Below, in pieces: positions 43,838 through 53,292 of a stretch of DNA of 64,000 nucleotides. The first letter of the stretch is position 1, and each line of letters opens with the position of its first letter. Position numbers and translations under genes: made by a program. This DNA comes from JANXUR01 sp038229415 (lineage in GTDB: Bacteria > Acidobacteriota > Terriglobia > Terriglobales > Acidobacteriaceae): the NCBI GenBank assembly GCA_038229415.1, contig JBBROM010000015.1, forward strand, positions 1 through 64,000. The letters are read 5' to 3'. The notes under the pieces were generated by a model that was given only the letters and a program-made list of their open reading frames with translations, had not been told where the DNA came from and did no database searches.

Positions 43838-46459
43838 ATGGCAATCCGTTGGGACAAATTCACAGTAAAAGCGCAAGAAGCCGTTCAGCGCGCCAATGAC
43901 TTGGCGAGCCAGCGTGGCAATCCTGAGGTAGTGCCTACACATATTCTTGCCGCACTCTTGGGCGACAGCGAGGGCATCGTGCCCCCGGTGCTGGAAAAGA
44001 TCGGCGTAAACGGCGCCGCCGTGCAAGCCGATGCCGCGCACTTTCTGGACGGCTTGCCCAAAGTCTCCGGCTCCAGCGCGACGCAGGCACAGCTGTCTCC
44101 AGCCGTGAGTCAGCTGCTCGAAGGCGCGTTCAAAGAAGCTGACCAGTTCAAAGACGAGTACGTTTCCACCGAGCATCTGCTGCTGGCCATCACCAAGCTA
44201 AAGCATGACGCCGCGCAAGATACTTTGGCGAAAGTTGGCGCGACCCACGCCGCGATTCTGAAGGCGCTCTCTGCCGTGCGCGGATCGCAGCGCGTCACCG
44301 ACCAGAATCCCGAAGCGAAATTTCAGGCGCTGGAACGCTACGCGCAAGACCTCACCGAGAAAGCTCGGCGCGGCAAGCTCGATCCCGTGATCGGCCGCGA
44401 CGAAGAGATTCGCCGCGTGATTCAGGTGCTCTCGCGCCGGACAAAAAATAATCCAGTGCTGATCGGCGAACCCGGCGTCGGCAAAACCGCCATTGTGGAA
44501 GGCCTCGCGCAACGCATCGTTGCTGGCGACGTGCCGGACTCGCTAAAAAATAAGCGTGTCATTTCCCTTGACCTGGGTTCGATGCTTGCCGGAGCAAAAT
44601 TCCGCGGCGAGTTCGAAGATCGCCTGAAGGCCGTGCTGAAAGAAATTGAAGACTCTGCAGGCCAAATCATTCTGTTAATTGACGAGCTGCACACGCTCGT
44701 CGGTGCCGGCGCGGCAGAAGGTGCGATTGATGCCAGCAATATGCTGAAGCCCGCACTGGCACGCGGCGAACTGCGCGCCGTCGGCGCTACCACGCTCAAC
44801 GAATATCGCAAGTACATCGAAAAAGACGCGGCTCTCGAACGCCGCTTCCAGCAAGTGTATGTGGGCGAGCCGAATGTCGGAGACACCATCGCGATTCTGC
44901 GCGGCCTAAAAGAGCGCTATGAGACGCACCACAAAGTCCGCATTAAGGATTCCGCGATCATCGCTGCGGCAACGCTGTCGCATCGCTATATATCCGACCG
45001 TTTTTTGCCCGACAAAGCGATTGACCTGATTGATGAAGCTGCCGCGTCGCTAGCGATTCAGATTGGTAGCGTGCCCACGGAAGTGGATCAACTTGAACGC
45101 CGTGCGATGAATCTGGAGATCGAGCGGCAAGCGTTGAAGAAAGAGGACGACGCGAACTCGCGCGCGCGGCTCGGCGAAATTGAAAGGGAACTGGCAGAAG
45201 TGCGCGAAGAAGCTGACGCCCTTAAAGCGCGCTGGAAGCAGGAAAAAGAAGGCATCGCGCACATCAGTCAGCTCAAGCAAGATATCGAAGATCTCAAGCT
45301 CGAAGAGCAGTCCGAAGAGCGCAAGGGTAATCTGCAGCGTGTCGCAGAAATTCGCTATGGCGTGCTGCGGCAGAAACAGGACGAGCTTGCCAAGCTAGCC
45401 GCAGAAGAACACGAAGGTCGCGCCAACGGCAAAGCTCGCATGTTGAAAGAAGAGGTGGATGACGAAGACGTCGCCCGCATCATTAGTAAGTGGACGGGCA
45501 TTCCCATCAACAAAATGCTGGAAGGCGAAGTCAACAAGCTGGTGAAGATGGAAGAACGACTGCGCTTGCGCGTGATTGGGCAAGACGCAGCGCTGGAAAA
45601 GGTTGCGAATGCGATTCGCCGTTCGCGCGCTGGACTCAGCGACCCCAAGCGTCCCATCGGCTCGTTCATCTTTCTCGGCCCCACAGGCGTAGGCAAAACC
45701 GAGCTCGCCCGCGCACTCGCTGAATTTTTATTCGACGACGAGCAGGCCATGGTGCGCATTGATATGTCCGAGTACATGGAGAAGCACGCGGTTTCGCGGC
45801 TCATCGGCGCGCCTCCCGGATACGTCGGTTACGACGAAGGCGGACAGTTGACCGAGGCTGTGCGGCGGCGTCCGTATGCCGTCATCCTGTTCGACGAAAT
45901 CGAAAAGGCGCATCCTGATGTGCTCAATGTATTGCTACAAATTATGGACGACGGTCGCCTCACCGACGGCAAGGGCCGCGTCGTGGACTTCAAGAACGCG
46001 ATCCTGATCATGACGTCGAACCTGGGCGCGCAGCATTTGCAGGCTGAGTCGCTGCGCACCGAAAAGCAGTTTGTGGATGCAGTAGATAACGTGATGGATG
46101 AACTACGCAAACACTTCCGTCCCGAGTTCCTGAATCGCGTGGACGACATGATCGTGTTCCGTCCGCTGGGCCGCGCGCAGTTGCTGCACATCGTGGATCT
46201 GCGACTCGACGACCTGCGTCGCATGCTGGCCGATCGCGAGATCACGCTCGAACTAACGCCACAAGCGAGAGAACTATTGCTGAAAGAAGGCTTTGACCCG
46301 AACTACGGCGCGCGTCCGCTGAAGCGCGCCATCCAGCGCGTGATTCAAGACCCGCTGGCGATGAAAATCCTCGACGGAGAAGTTCGCCACGGCGACACCG
46401 TAAAGCTCGACGCAGATTTGCGCGAACAGGTGATGAAGTTTGAGGTGGTGGGGCGGTAG
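43838..46459 (+). CDS. clpB: ClpB disaggregase
   Basis: A 873-residue AAA+ chaperone that reactivates aggregated proteins with DnaK. It has the Clp N-domain, NBD1 with Walker A GEPGVGKT (about residue 210) and Walker B LLIDELHTLVGAG, a coiled-coil middle domain at about 410-525 and NBD2 with GPTGVGKT (about 614) and VILFDEIEKAH. It follows hsp20 directly, making a heat-stress pair. Confidence 0.97.
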   Translation: MAIRWDKFTVKAQEAVQRANDLASQRGNPEVVPTHILAALLGDSEGIVPPVLEKIGVNGAAVQADAAHFLDGLPKVSGSSATQAQLSPAVSQLLEGAFKEADQFKDEYVSTEHLLLAITKLKHDAAQDTLAKVGATHAAILKALSAVRGSQRVTDQNPEAKFQALERYAQDLTEKARRGKLDPVIGRDEEIRRVIQVLSRRTKNNPVLIGEPGVGKTAIVEGLAQRIVAGDVPDSLKNKRVISLDLGSMLAGAKFRGEFEDRLKAVLKEIEDSAGQIILLIDELHTLVGAGAAEGAIDASNMLKPALARGELRAVGATTLNEYRKYIEKDAALERRFQQVYVGEPNVGDTIAILRGLKERYETHHKVRIKDSAIIAAATLSHRYISDRFLPDKAIDLIDEAAASLAIQIGSVPTEVDQLERRAMNLEIERQALKKEDDANSRARLGEIERELAEVREEADALKARWKQEKEGIAHISQLKQDIEDLKLEEQSEERKGNLQRVAEIRYGVLRQKQDELAKLAAEEHEGRANGKARMLKEEVDDEDVARIISKWTGIPINKMLEGEVNKLVKMEERLRLRVIGQDAALEKVANAIRRSRAGLSDPKRPIGSFIFLGPTGVGKTELARALAEFLFDDEQAMVRIDMSEYMEKHAVSRLIGAPPGYVGYDEGGQLTEAVRRRPYAVILFDEIEKAHPDVLNVLLQIMDDGRLTDGKGRVVDFKNAILIMTSNLGAQHLQAESLRTEKQFVDAVDNVMDELRKHFRPEFLNRVDDMIVFRPLGRAQLLHIVDLRLDDLRRMLADREITLELTPQARELLLKEGFDPNYGARPLKRAIQRVIQDPLAMKILDGEVRHGDTVKLDADLREQVMKFEVVGR

Positions 46460-46518
46460 GGGCTACTCTATCAGGACAACTTTCCAACTGTTATACTGTC
46501 GGAGAGGGGTAATTTCCC

Positions 46519-46821
46519 ATGGCACTTGTAGCGGTTAAGGAAAAATTTCAGGTGGTCATCCCGCGATCAGTTCGGGAAAAATTGGTTCTGGTTGTCGGAG
46601 ACCTTCTGGAAGCCGACATCCAGGATGGCAAGATTGTGCTGACCCCAAAGGTTCTGATTGACCGCAGAATCGCAGAAGGGTTGGCTGATATCGCCGCAGG
46701 ACGGACTCATGGGCCATACGCGACTTCGGCGGAGGCTATCGCAGCGTTGGAGAAGAGGACGAACGCCATGGAAAGCGAAGTGGGGGGCCGAACAAAGAGT
46801 CGGAGACTGCGAAAGATATAA
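46519..46821 (+). CDS. AbrB/SpoVT-type antitoxin-like protein
   Basis: A 100-residue protein starts with a swapped-hairpin AbrB domain (VAVKEKFQVVIPRSVREKL), as in MazE/VapB-type antitoxins, then an Ala/Arg-rich tail that lacks an evident toxin-binding motif. A TATACT box precedes it. No toxin follows directly: the next genes are an unknown winged-helix-like protein and a RelE-like protein. Confidence 0.82.
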   Translation: MALVAVKEKFQVVIPRSVREKLVLVVGDLLEADIQDGKIVLTPKVLIDRRIAEGLADIAAGRTHGPYATSAEAIAALEKRTNAMESEVGGRTKSRRLRKI

Positions 46822-46822
46822 T

Positions 46823-46865
46823 ATGTATCGAAGTAGTTGACTATTTTTATTTATGTATGATACAT
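46823..46865. promoter_or_regulatory. Inverted repeat in the AbrB to wHTH spacer
   Basis: ATGTATC (46823-46829) and GATACAT (46859-46865) are perfect inverted arms around an AT-rich 29-nt spacer containing TTGACT. It probably holds the promoter of the next gene and an operator. Confidence 0.5.
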
Positions 46866-46872
46866 TTATTGC

Positions 46873-47607
46873 ATGAGCGAAGATCAGTCTCCCAAGAAAC
46901 AGCAGCGCAGCCCGAATCATCCTGCCTTCGATTTGGCTGAAGCGATCGCGCGGATTGGTCGGGTCTACGAAAAAGACAAGAAGTCTCCTACAACGCCAGA
47001 AGTAATCGTGCTCCACCTCGGCTATAGCGCAACAAACGGGCCGGGTGGGCGGGCTCTGTCTGGCTTGCGCCAGTTCGGGCTACTCGAGGAGGCAGGCGGT
47101 GGCCAACTTCGTGTCTCCGACACTGCATACGAAATTCTGCACTATCCGGATGATTCACAGGAAAGGCGTGCGGCGCTCAAACGCGCTTCCGTTAGCCCAA
47201 CTCTGTATCGTGAACTCTGCGAGCAGTACTCGGAAGGACTGCCCTCCGATGACACGCTGCGGGCAATACTTCTAAAGCGCGGATTCAATCCGGCCGTACT
47301 GGACAACGTCATCCGTGATTTCCGGGCGACTGTTTCTCTGGTTACATCACTGGATCCAGCACCGGCAGCCAGAGTCCGGAGCGAGGAGCCTACGAAGGCA
47401 GAGACCCAGCCGACGCGCGAACCCGCTGAGTTGATTCGCTCAGTCGGAGACGCAAAGTCCTACGCATTTGCCTTCTCGGGCGAAGCTCGCGCGGAACTGA
47501 AAATTGTTGGAGCGTACACCTTAGATGATCTCGATGACCTAAAAGGCCACCTTGAGATAACTTTACGAGGCTTGATTCGCGCGAAGTCGCAGGAGCACAA
47601 GCCATGA
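46873..47607 (+). CDS. Unknown protein with winged-helix-like N-terminus, paired with RelE-like toxin
   Basis: A 244-residue protein not assigned to a named family. The first 90 residues (HPAFDLAEAIARIGRVYEKD, SGLRQFGLLEEAGGGQLRVS) look like a winged helix, followed by a helical middle and a variable linker (about 155-190), with a C-terminal AFAFSGEARAELKIVGAYTL beta segment. Its stop overlaps the start of the RelE-like gene by 4 nt (ATGA), so they are coupled. It could be an unusually large antitoxin. Confidence 0.75.
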   Translation: MSEDQSPKKQQRSPNHPAFDLAEAIARIGRVYEKDKKSPTTPEVIVLHLGYSATNGPGGRALSGLRQFGLLEEAGGGQLRVSDTAYEILHYPDDSQERRAALKRASVSPTLYRELCEQYSEGLPSDDTLRAILLKRGFNPAVLDNVIRDFRATVSLVTSLDPAPAARVRSEEPTKAETQPTREPAELIRSVGDAKSYAFAFSGEARAELKIVGAYTLDDLDDLKGHLEITLRGLIRAKSQEHKP

Positions 47608-47849
47608 AGCTTTCATTTTCAGCCCGCGCGAGCAAAGACTACGCAGTCCTTGCTCCGCCGGTGCGCAAGGCGTTGCAGAAGCAGCTGGGATTTCTGCTCA
47701 GCGGACTGAACCACCCCTCACTTCACGCCAAGAAGTACGATGAAGCAAATGACGTTTGGCAGGCGCGAGTGAATCGCGGTTGGCGCTTCTATTTCTTGAT
47801 TCAGCGGGATGAGTACATAATCGTTTCAATCATCCCGCATCCGAAATAA
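47604..47849 (+). CDS. RelE/ParE-superfamily toxin-like protein
   Basis: An 81-residue protein with the RelE/ParE fold pattern: MKLSFSARASKDYAVLAPPVRKAL, then HPSLHAKKYDEANDVWQARV and WRFYFLIQRDEYIIVSIIPHPK. Such toxins cut mRNA on the ribosome or block gyrase. The Lys/Arg-rich centre and C-terminal HPK fit. The partner is the gene directly upstream, not a typical small RHH antitoxin. Confidence 0.82.
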   Translation: MKLSFSARASKDYAVLAPPVRKALQKQLGFLLSGLNHPSLHAKKYDEANDVWQARVNRGWRFYFLIQRDEYIIVSIIPHPK

Positions 47850-47861
47850 GAATCTGCCGCC

Positions 47862-48656
47862 CTACTTCTTCTCCGGCGTGAACAGCGTAAAGAACGCGCC
47901 TTGCGGATCCGCCAGTAAGCACATATCGCCCACGCCGGGTATGTTCATCGGCCCCATCTTGATCGTCGCGCCCAGCGCCGTAGCTTTTTCCGTGCTGGCG
48001 GCGCAGTCGGCTACATAGAAGTAGAGTCCCCAATGCGGAGGCACGCCGGGTGGCAGATGCTCCGCGGGCGGAATGCCGCCGATCATGGTTTCGCCATTCT
48101 GGATGTGCAGGTATGCGGGCATACCAGTCTCGGCGCGACCGTCTTTCACCAGTCCCCATCCAAACACATCGGTATAGAACTTGCTGGCCGCGTCCACATC
48201 GCGCGTCCGCAGGTCAGCCCAGCAGAACGTGCCGGGTTCACCGGTGATGCCAAACCCGGTGTGCTCGCGGTCTTGCCAAATGCAAAACGCCGCACCGGTC
48301 GGGTCGGCTACTGCCGACATGCGACCATACGTCATCACGTCGAACGGACCCATGAACACCTGGCCGCCAGCGGCCTTGATCTTTTCCGTGGACTCGTCCG
48401 TGCTCGCCACATTCATATAAAGCATCCAGTGCGGAGGCACACCTGCCGCCTTCATATCCGGCCGCAGCGTGTAGGCGGCCCCGGTGTTACGGCCCCCTAA
48501 GCTGAACATGGTGTAAAGCTCGTCGGGGCCCATCGGGGAATCAAAAACTTCCCAGCCGAAAAGAGCGGAGTAAAAGGTTTTTGCGGCATTCTGGTCGGAC
48601 GTGGCCAGTTCGGCCCAGCAGAAGCCGCCAGGGGCGGTTTTTTCAATGTGTGGCAT
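47862..48656 (-). CDS. Two-domain VOC family protein
   Basis: A 264-residue protein made of two glyoxalase/VOC modules. Each begins FCWAxLxTxDxxAAxxFYxxxFGW (residues 12-33, 143-164) and ends in a metal-ligand Glu/Gln or Asp/Pro region (ADPTGAAFCIWQ, ADPQGAFFTLF). VOC proteins bind metal and act on glutathione adducts or antibiotics; this one has no clear substrate. It is convergent with the RelE-like gene. Confidence 0.92.
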   Translation of the reverse strand: MPHIEKTAPGGFCWAELATSDQNAAKTFYSALFGWEVFDSPMGPDELYTMFSLGGRNTGAAYTLRPDMKAAGVPPHWMLYMNVASTDESTEKIKAAGGQVFMGPFDVMTYGRMSAVADPTGAAFCIWQDREHTGFGITGEPGTFCWADLRTRDVDAASKFYTDVFGWGLVKDGRAETGMPAYLHIQNGETMIGGIPPAEHLPPGVPPHWGLYFYVADCAASTEKATALGATIKMGPMNIPGVGDMCLLADPQGAFFTLFTPEKK

Positions 48657-48781
48657 AGCCGGAATTATAAGACGAAATCAGGGCGCGATTTGTCACCAAC
48701 AGAAAATTTCATCGAACGTTCGCAATGCCCATGACCGGCTGACCGCCCGGTCTGGGATAGGATGTTCTCCAACCGCACTGC

Positions 48782-50134
48782 ATGGAATTCGCAGCTCAGG
48801 CGGATGAGGTGACCCCGTTGCCAAGCAAGTCCAAGCCGATTGATCTGCTACTTAGCCCGTTCGTGAGCTTTGCCAAGCGTGAGGCGGCGGGCGGCATTTT
48901 GCTTCTGATGGCTACGGTGGCGGCACTGGTGTGGGCTAACTCGCCGTGGGGTTCGGTTTACCACAATCTGTGGGAGACCAAGCTCACCCTGACTTTCGGC
49001 GACATTTCACTGAGCGAGTCGCGCCATCACTGGATCAACGACGGCCTCATGGCCATCTTCTTCTTTCTGGTCGGGCTGGAGATCAAACGCGAAGTGCTGA
49101 CCGGCGAACTCTCGTCGATACGCAAGGCCGCATTTCCGTTCATCGCCGCCCTGGGTGGCACCATCGTTCCCGCGCTCATTTACTTCTCCCTCAATCGCGG
49201 TACCGATGCCGTCCGCGGATGGGGCATCCCGATGGCGACCGACATCGCCTTTGCACTTGGGGTGCTGGCGTTGCTGGGCGACCGCGTGCCTCCGGCCCTT
49301 AAAGTCTTCGTAGCGGCACTCGCCATTGTGGACGACATCTTTGCCGTGCTGGTGATCGCCGTCTTCTACACGCACGAGATCGCCTGGGCAAGCCTCGCCC
49401 TGGCCGGTCTGGGAATCCTGCTCTCCATGCTGATCAACTGGGCTGGAGTGCGCACACCGTTTCTGTATGCGGCGCTGGGCGTGGTGGTGTGGCTAGCGGT
49501 GCTGCGCAGCGGAGTGCACGCGACGATTGCAGGCGTGCTGCTGGCGTTCACGATTCCAGTGCAGCACGACCTGAACAAGGAAGAGTTTGTGGAGCGGGGG
49601 CGTTGGGTGCTCGACGAGTTTGACGCCACACCGGAGCATTCTGCACTGGCGCACAATGCAATTTATACCCTGGAAGATCTTGCGGAAAAAGTGCAATCGC
49701 CGCTGCATCGCATTGAACACCAGTTGCAACCGTGGGTGAGTTTTCTCATCATGCCCGTGTTCGCGCTAGCCAATGCTGGGGTTCACTTGCCCACGGATTT
49801 TTCGGCGGCGGCAAACCCCGTCGCGCTGGGCGCATTCTTTGGCTTGTTGATTGGCAAGCCGCTCGGCATTACGCTGTTCGCATGGCTGGCGGTGATCGCA
49901 GGTTTTGCCGCAGCTCCGGCCGGCGTCCGCTGGTTGCAAACGTTTGCGGCAGCCTGGGTATGCGGCATCGGATTCACCATGTCGCTGTTCATCGCAAATC
50001 TTGCGCTGCCCAATGACGACCTATTGAACATGGCTAAGATTGGGACTATGGCGGCTTCACTTTTGGCGGGTCTGGTGGGAAGCTGGTTGTTGCTGCGAGC
50101 AGCAAGGGGCAGGGCAGCAGTATTACCTACCTGA
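48782..50134 (+). CDS. nhaA: Na+/H+ antiporter NhaA
   Basis: A 450-residue inner-membrane antiporter that expels Na+ in exchange for protons. The family block HHWINDGLMAIFFFLVGLEIKREVLTGEL, the ATDIAFALGVLALLG segment and the ion-binding Asp pair in ALAIVDDIFAVLVIA are present. Twelve membrane helices are expected. A C-terminal extension beyond E. coli's 388 residues is hydrophobic. Confidence 0.96.
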   Translation: MEFAAQADEVTPLPSKSKPIDLLLSPFVSFAKREAAGGILLLMATVAALVWANSPWGSVYHNLWETKLTLTFGDISLSESRHHWINDGLMAIFFFLVGLEIKREVLTGELSSIRKAAFPFIAALGGTIVPALIYFSLNRGTDAVRGWGIPMATDIAFALGVLALLGDRVPPALKVFVAALAIVDDIFAVLVIAVFYTHEIAWASLALAGLGILLSMLINWAGVRTPFLYAALGVVVWLAVLRSGVHATIAGVLLAFTIPVQHDLNKEEFVERGRWVLDEFDATPEHSALAHNAIYTLEDLAEKVQSPLHRIEHQLQPWVSFLIMPVFALANAGVHLPTDFSAAANPVALGAFFGLLIGKPLGITLFAWLAVIAGFAAAPAGVRWLQTFAAAWVCGIGFTMSLFIANLALPNDDLLNMAKIGTMAASLLAGLVGSWLLLRAARGRAAVLPT

Positions 50135-50164
50135 ACGTGGTTTCCCCTTCACTTCCTTGCTGAA

Positions 50165-50647
50165 TTAGCCGCGCTGAAAGGCGCGCTTGGTTGAGTCTTG
50201 CGTTAGGTAGAAGACGACTGCTATTCGCAGAATCACCGCAAGCGACGCCCCGACTATGGCGATGGGATTGGCTCCACCCAGCGCAGCAGCAGCACGCGGC
50301 AGCACCAGCGCGGCTCCAAGAGCAGCTAACCCGATGGAAAGCAGCCGCGCCCAGTTGCTCAAGCGCCAAAGGCCGAAAGCGTTCAGCAGAAATACCGCAC
50401 CTGCCAGCAAAAAGATCAGCGGCCCGCGCAACACCAACTCGCCCAGCAGCGCCGAGCCCGACATCAGCGAAATAGCGTTGGAGTCGGTGAGGCGCAATCC
50501 GCCAAGCACCAGCAGATAAAGTCCGCTGACGGCGCTCACTAACGCCAGCACCATAACCAGCAGTGGGCGCTCGGGGCGTAACGTCCCCTTGGGAGAAGTA
50601 TCGAGCGGCGCAGGTGCGCCGCTCGGGGTAGGGGCATCGGGCGTCAC
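50165..50647 (-). CDS. Membrane protein downstream of fmdB-like gene
   Basis: A 160-residue protein with an N-terminal Pro-rich section then about four helices (LLVMVLALVSAVSGLYLLVLG, LIFLLAGAVFLLNAFGLW). No family recognised. The frame is open to 50770, but that part overlaps the FmdB gene by over 100 nt, so a GTG at 50647 just after the FmdB stop is preferred. Confidence 0.65.
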   Translation of the reverse strand: MTPDAPTPSGAPAPLDTSPKGTLRPERPLLVMVLALVSAVSGLYLLVLGGLRLTDSNAISLMSGSALLGELVLRGPLIFLLAGAVFLLNAFGLWRLSNWARLLSIGLAALGAALVLPRAAAALGGANPIAIVGASLAVILRIAVVFYLTQDSTKRAFQRG

Positions 50648-50657
50648 CGCGCGCGGC

Positions 50658-51035
50658 TCAGGCGTCGCTCTTGGTGGAGGGCTTCGACTCGCCAGAGGAG
50701 CTTGACGAACTCTCGGAGCTCGATGGCTTGGAGCTTTCGCCCGAACTCGAACCCGAAGACTGCGAGTCACTTTTGGAGTCAGACGAGCCGCCGCCGCTCT
50801 CCGAAGACGTGCCCGCAGTGACAGGCTTGCTGCCTGGAAGCTTGGAACCGGGCTTCCCCACCTTGTAGTCGGTCTGGTAAAAGCCAGAGCCCTTGAACTG
50901 CACCGACGGCGCGGAGATCAACTGCTCGACCTCACCGCCACACTTCTCGCAAACTGTGGGCTGTACGTCGGAGTACTGCATGATGCGTTCAAAGCGATTG
51001 CCACACTGCTTGCAGTGGAACTCGTAAAGTGGCAT
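50658..51035 (-). CDS. FmdB-family zinc ribbon protein with Ser-rich tail
   Basis: A 125-residue protein. The N-terminal zinc ribbon MPLYEFHCKQCGNRFE ... CEKCGGEVEQLI is typical of FmdB, followed by FKGSGFYQTDY. The last 60 residues are almost all Ser, Gly, Lys, Glu and Pro and should be disordered. Role unknown; often a putative regulator. Confidence 0.9.
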   Translation of the reverse strand: MPLYEFHCKQCGNRFERIMQYSDVQPTVCEKCGGEVEQLISAPSVQFKGSGFYQTDYKVGKPGSKLPGSKPVTAGTSSESGGGSSDSKSDSQSSGSSSGESSKPSSSESSSSSSGESKPSTKSDA

Positions 51036-51222
51036 AAACTCCTGAGGAATCAGCGAACTGGCAAGAAATCGTGCAGTAAAATCTGCGCATCTCTATTCTA
51101 GAAGGCGGCTGGAAAGCACGTCAATCGCTGGGCACCAGGCCCATCGTGCCAGCCGAAGTGTCCTGTGTTACCGTGTACCCGCCCGCGTCAGAAGATATTC
51201 AGGGTATTCTTAGATTGTTCTT

Positions 51223-51978
51223 ATGTCTGCTCCCGCTCAAATCTGCCCCCTCTGCCAAGACTCCGGTTGGAAGCCGGTGACGCTCGATGGCGTACGCCGC
51301 GTGACTCGCTGCGACTGCCAGATGAAGATGCGCGGGGAGCGGCTGGTGAAACAAGCACGAATTCCGAAGCGCTACGAGCACTGTGAACTCACCGAATTTT
51401 TCACCGATCACGACGGAGCGCATCCGGCGCAAGCGCGGGCACTGGCCGCAGCCAAGAGCTTTGTGGCCGAATATCCCGTAGAAAAAGCTGGCCTACTGCT
51501 GGTCGGCCCGATCGGCGTGGGCAAGACGCATCTCGGCGTAGGCATCATGCAGGAGTTGATCCGCAACAAGGGCATCCCCTGCCTGTTCTATGACTATCGC
51601 GAGCTGCTCAAGGAGATTCAGAACTCCTACAACGCTTCGGTACAGGCGACGGAGCTCGATGTGCTTCGGCCGGTGTTCGAAACCGAAATTCTAGTGCTCG
51701 ATGAACTCGGTGCGGTGAAGCCGACCGAGTGGGTGTGGGACACGGTGAGCCTGATTCTGAACACCCGCTACAACGACAATCGCACCACCATCATCACCAC
51801 CAACTACGATGACAAGCTGGCGGGCGCAGAAACTGGCGCGCGGGCTGCGGCGCGCAAGGAAAACCTCGGCGACCGCATCGGCGACCGCATGTTGTCGCGT
51901 CTGCACGAGATGTGCCGCACCATCCGCCTCGACGGGCCCGACTTCCGCGAAAAATTCCGCAGCGCCAGCTTCCGCTAG
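51223..51978 (+). CDS. DnaC/DnaI-like AAA+ ATPase
   Basis: A 251-residue helicase-loader-like ATPase. A Cys-rich N-terminus (CPLCQDSGW, RCDCQMKMR) is a probable zinc finger as in DnaI. Walker A is GPIGVGKTHLG (about residue 97) and Walker B is ILVLDELGAV, then a sensor ITTNYDD. IstB transposition proteins share this fold, but no transposase is nearby, so a replication role is favoured. Confidence 0.87.
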   Translation: MSAPAQICPLCQDSGWKPVTLDGVRRVTRCDCQMKMRGERLVKQARIPKRYEHCELTEFFTDHDGAHPAQARALAAAKSFVAEYPVEKAGLLLVGPIGVGKTHLGVGIMQELIRNKGIPCLFYDYRELLKEIQNSYNASVQATELDVLRPVFETEILVLDELGAVKPTEWVWDTVSLILNTRYNDNRTTIITTNYDDKLAGAETGARAAARKENLGDRIGDRMLSRLHEMCRTIRLDGPDFREKFRSASFR

Positions 51979-52013
51979 AACACAGCCCGCTGGCGGAGCG
52001 GTACAATTTTCGC

Positions 52014-53264
52014 GTGGCTGACGTTCGCTTTCCTGAAGCTCGCCTGCTCGACCAGCGCCTTATCTTCGCGCCCCAGCACGACGCACTCTTTTTCGCCGCA
52101 ATCCCGGCTGCACCAGCGGTGTTCCTGCTCCGTCCTGTCGCCGTTGCCGATTCACCCGGCGCCGAGCCTTACGTTTCCAAAACCGCGAACCTGCGGCGGC
52201 GTTTGCAGCGATTGCTGGGCCAGCCGGAAGAGCAGTCGCGCAAACTGAGCCTGCGTACATTTGCCGCATCGGTCGAGTTTTCCCTCACCGGCTCAGAGTT
52301 TGAAGCCAGCTTTTTGCTATATCAACTGCTACGCCGCGAGTTTTCGCAAACATACACCCGCCGTCTGCGACTCCGCCCGGCGCCGCTTATCAAACTGCAT
52401 CTGGGCAACGCGTATCCGCGCGCTTCCGTGACGACGCGCATGAGCCGTCCGGGAGGCGACTCACGATATTACGGGCCGTTCCCCTCGCGCAATGCGGCCG
52501 AAACTTTCTTGAACGACTCGCTCGATTTTTTTCTGCTGCGCCGCTGTGTCGAAGAACTCGATCCCGACCCCGCATTCCCCGGCTGCATTTATTCCGAGAT
52601 GAAGATGTGCCTCGCGCCCTGCTACAAGGGCTGCACCGACGAAGCTTACTCGGCGGAAACCGCGCGGGTGCAGGCGTATTTCGACTCCGGTGGCCGCTCG
52701 CTGCTCCGCGAGTGGGAGGCAGCACGCGACGCGGCTTCCGCGGATCTCGACTTTGAAAAAGCTGCGGCGCTGCATGCACGAATGGAAAAGCTGAAACCCG
52801 TCGCCGGTCAGCCAGCCGAGCTGGTTCGCCGCATTGATCAGCTCAACGGATTGATCGTGCAGCGGTCGTCACACGAAGGCCGCGTGGCGCTGTTTGCCGT
52901 GAACGGCGGACGCATACGCGGGCCGCTGCATTTTGCCATTCAGCCAGAGTCGGAAGCCGTTGCGCCCGGTTCTGCAAATTCTCCACAGCCACGATCCTTG
53001 GAAGCTCGCGTGGAAGCATGCCTGGCGCTGGCCCTTCCGTTGCCCCCCGCCACCGCGCTGGAAACCATGGAACACCTCGCGCTGCTGCGCCGCTGGTTCT
53101 ATCGCGGCTCACGCGTTGGCGAAGCATTCTTCGCCAACGAAAAGGGGGAACTGCCGATGCGCCGCATCGTACGCGGCATCGGTCGCGTGTTTCGTGGCGA
53201 AGCAACGGAGACGATCCATCCTGCGGATACACCATCCGCGCCAGAGCCGTTGCAGCCGATTTAA
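52014..53264 (+). CDS. UvrC-like protein lacking the C-terminal nuclease half
   Basis: A 416-residue protein resembling the N-terminal half of UvrC. It has a GIY-YIG-like domain where the usual GVY...YVGK reads AVF...YVSK while NLRRRL is kept. A Cys-rich block (CIYSEMKMCLAPCYKGC) and a UVR helical pair (DLDFEKAAALHARMEKL) follow. The RNase H-like half is absent, as in Cho-type proteins. The degenerate GIY residues make activity uncertain. A longer frame to 51912 runs into the upstream gene. Confidence 0.82.
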   Translation: MADVRFPEARLLDQRLIFAPQHDALFFAAIPAAPAVFLLRPVAVADSPGAEPYVSKTANLRRRLQRLLGQPEEQSRKLSLRTFAASVEFSLTGSEFEASFLLYQLLRREFSQTYTRRLRLRPAPLIKLHLGNAYPRASVTTRMSRPGGDSRYYGPFPSRNAAETFLNDSLDFFLLRRCVEELDPDPAFPGCIYSEMKMCLAPCYKGCTDEAYSAETARVQAYFDSGGRSLLREWEAARDAASADLDFEKAAALHARMEKLKPVAGQPAELVRRIDQLNGLIVQRSSHEGRVALFAVNGGRIRGPLHFAIQPESEAVAPGSANSPQPRSLEARVEACLALALPLPPATALETMEHLALLRRWFYRGSRVGEAFFANEKGELPMRRIVRGIGRVFRGEATETIHPADTPSAPEPLQPI

Positions 53265-53292
53265 GTTGCCTGCTTGCTGCGCACAGCGCTCA

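Noticed and set aside
53109..53292. C-terminal extension of the PD-(D/E)XK-like frame
   Set aside because: It is antisense to the UvrC-like gene, low in complexity and lies beyond the probable frameshift.
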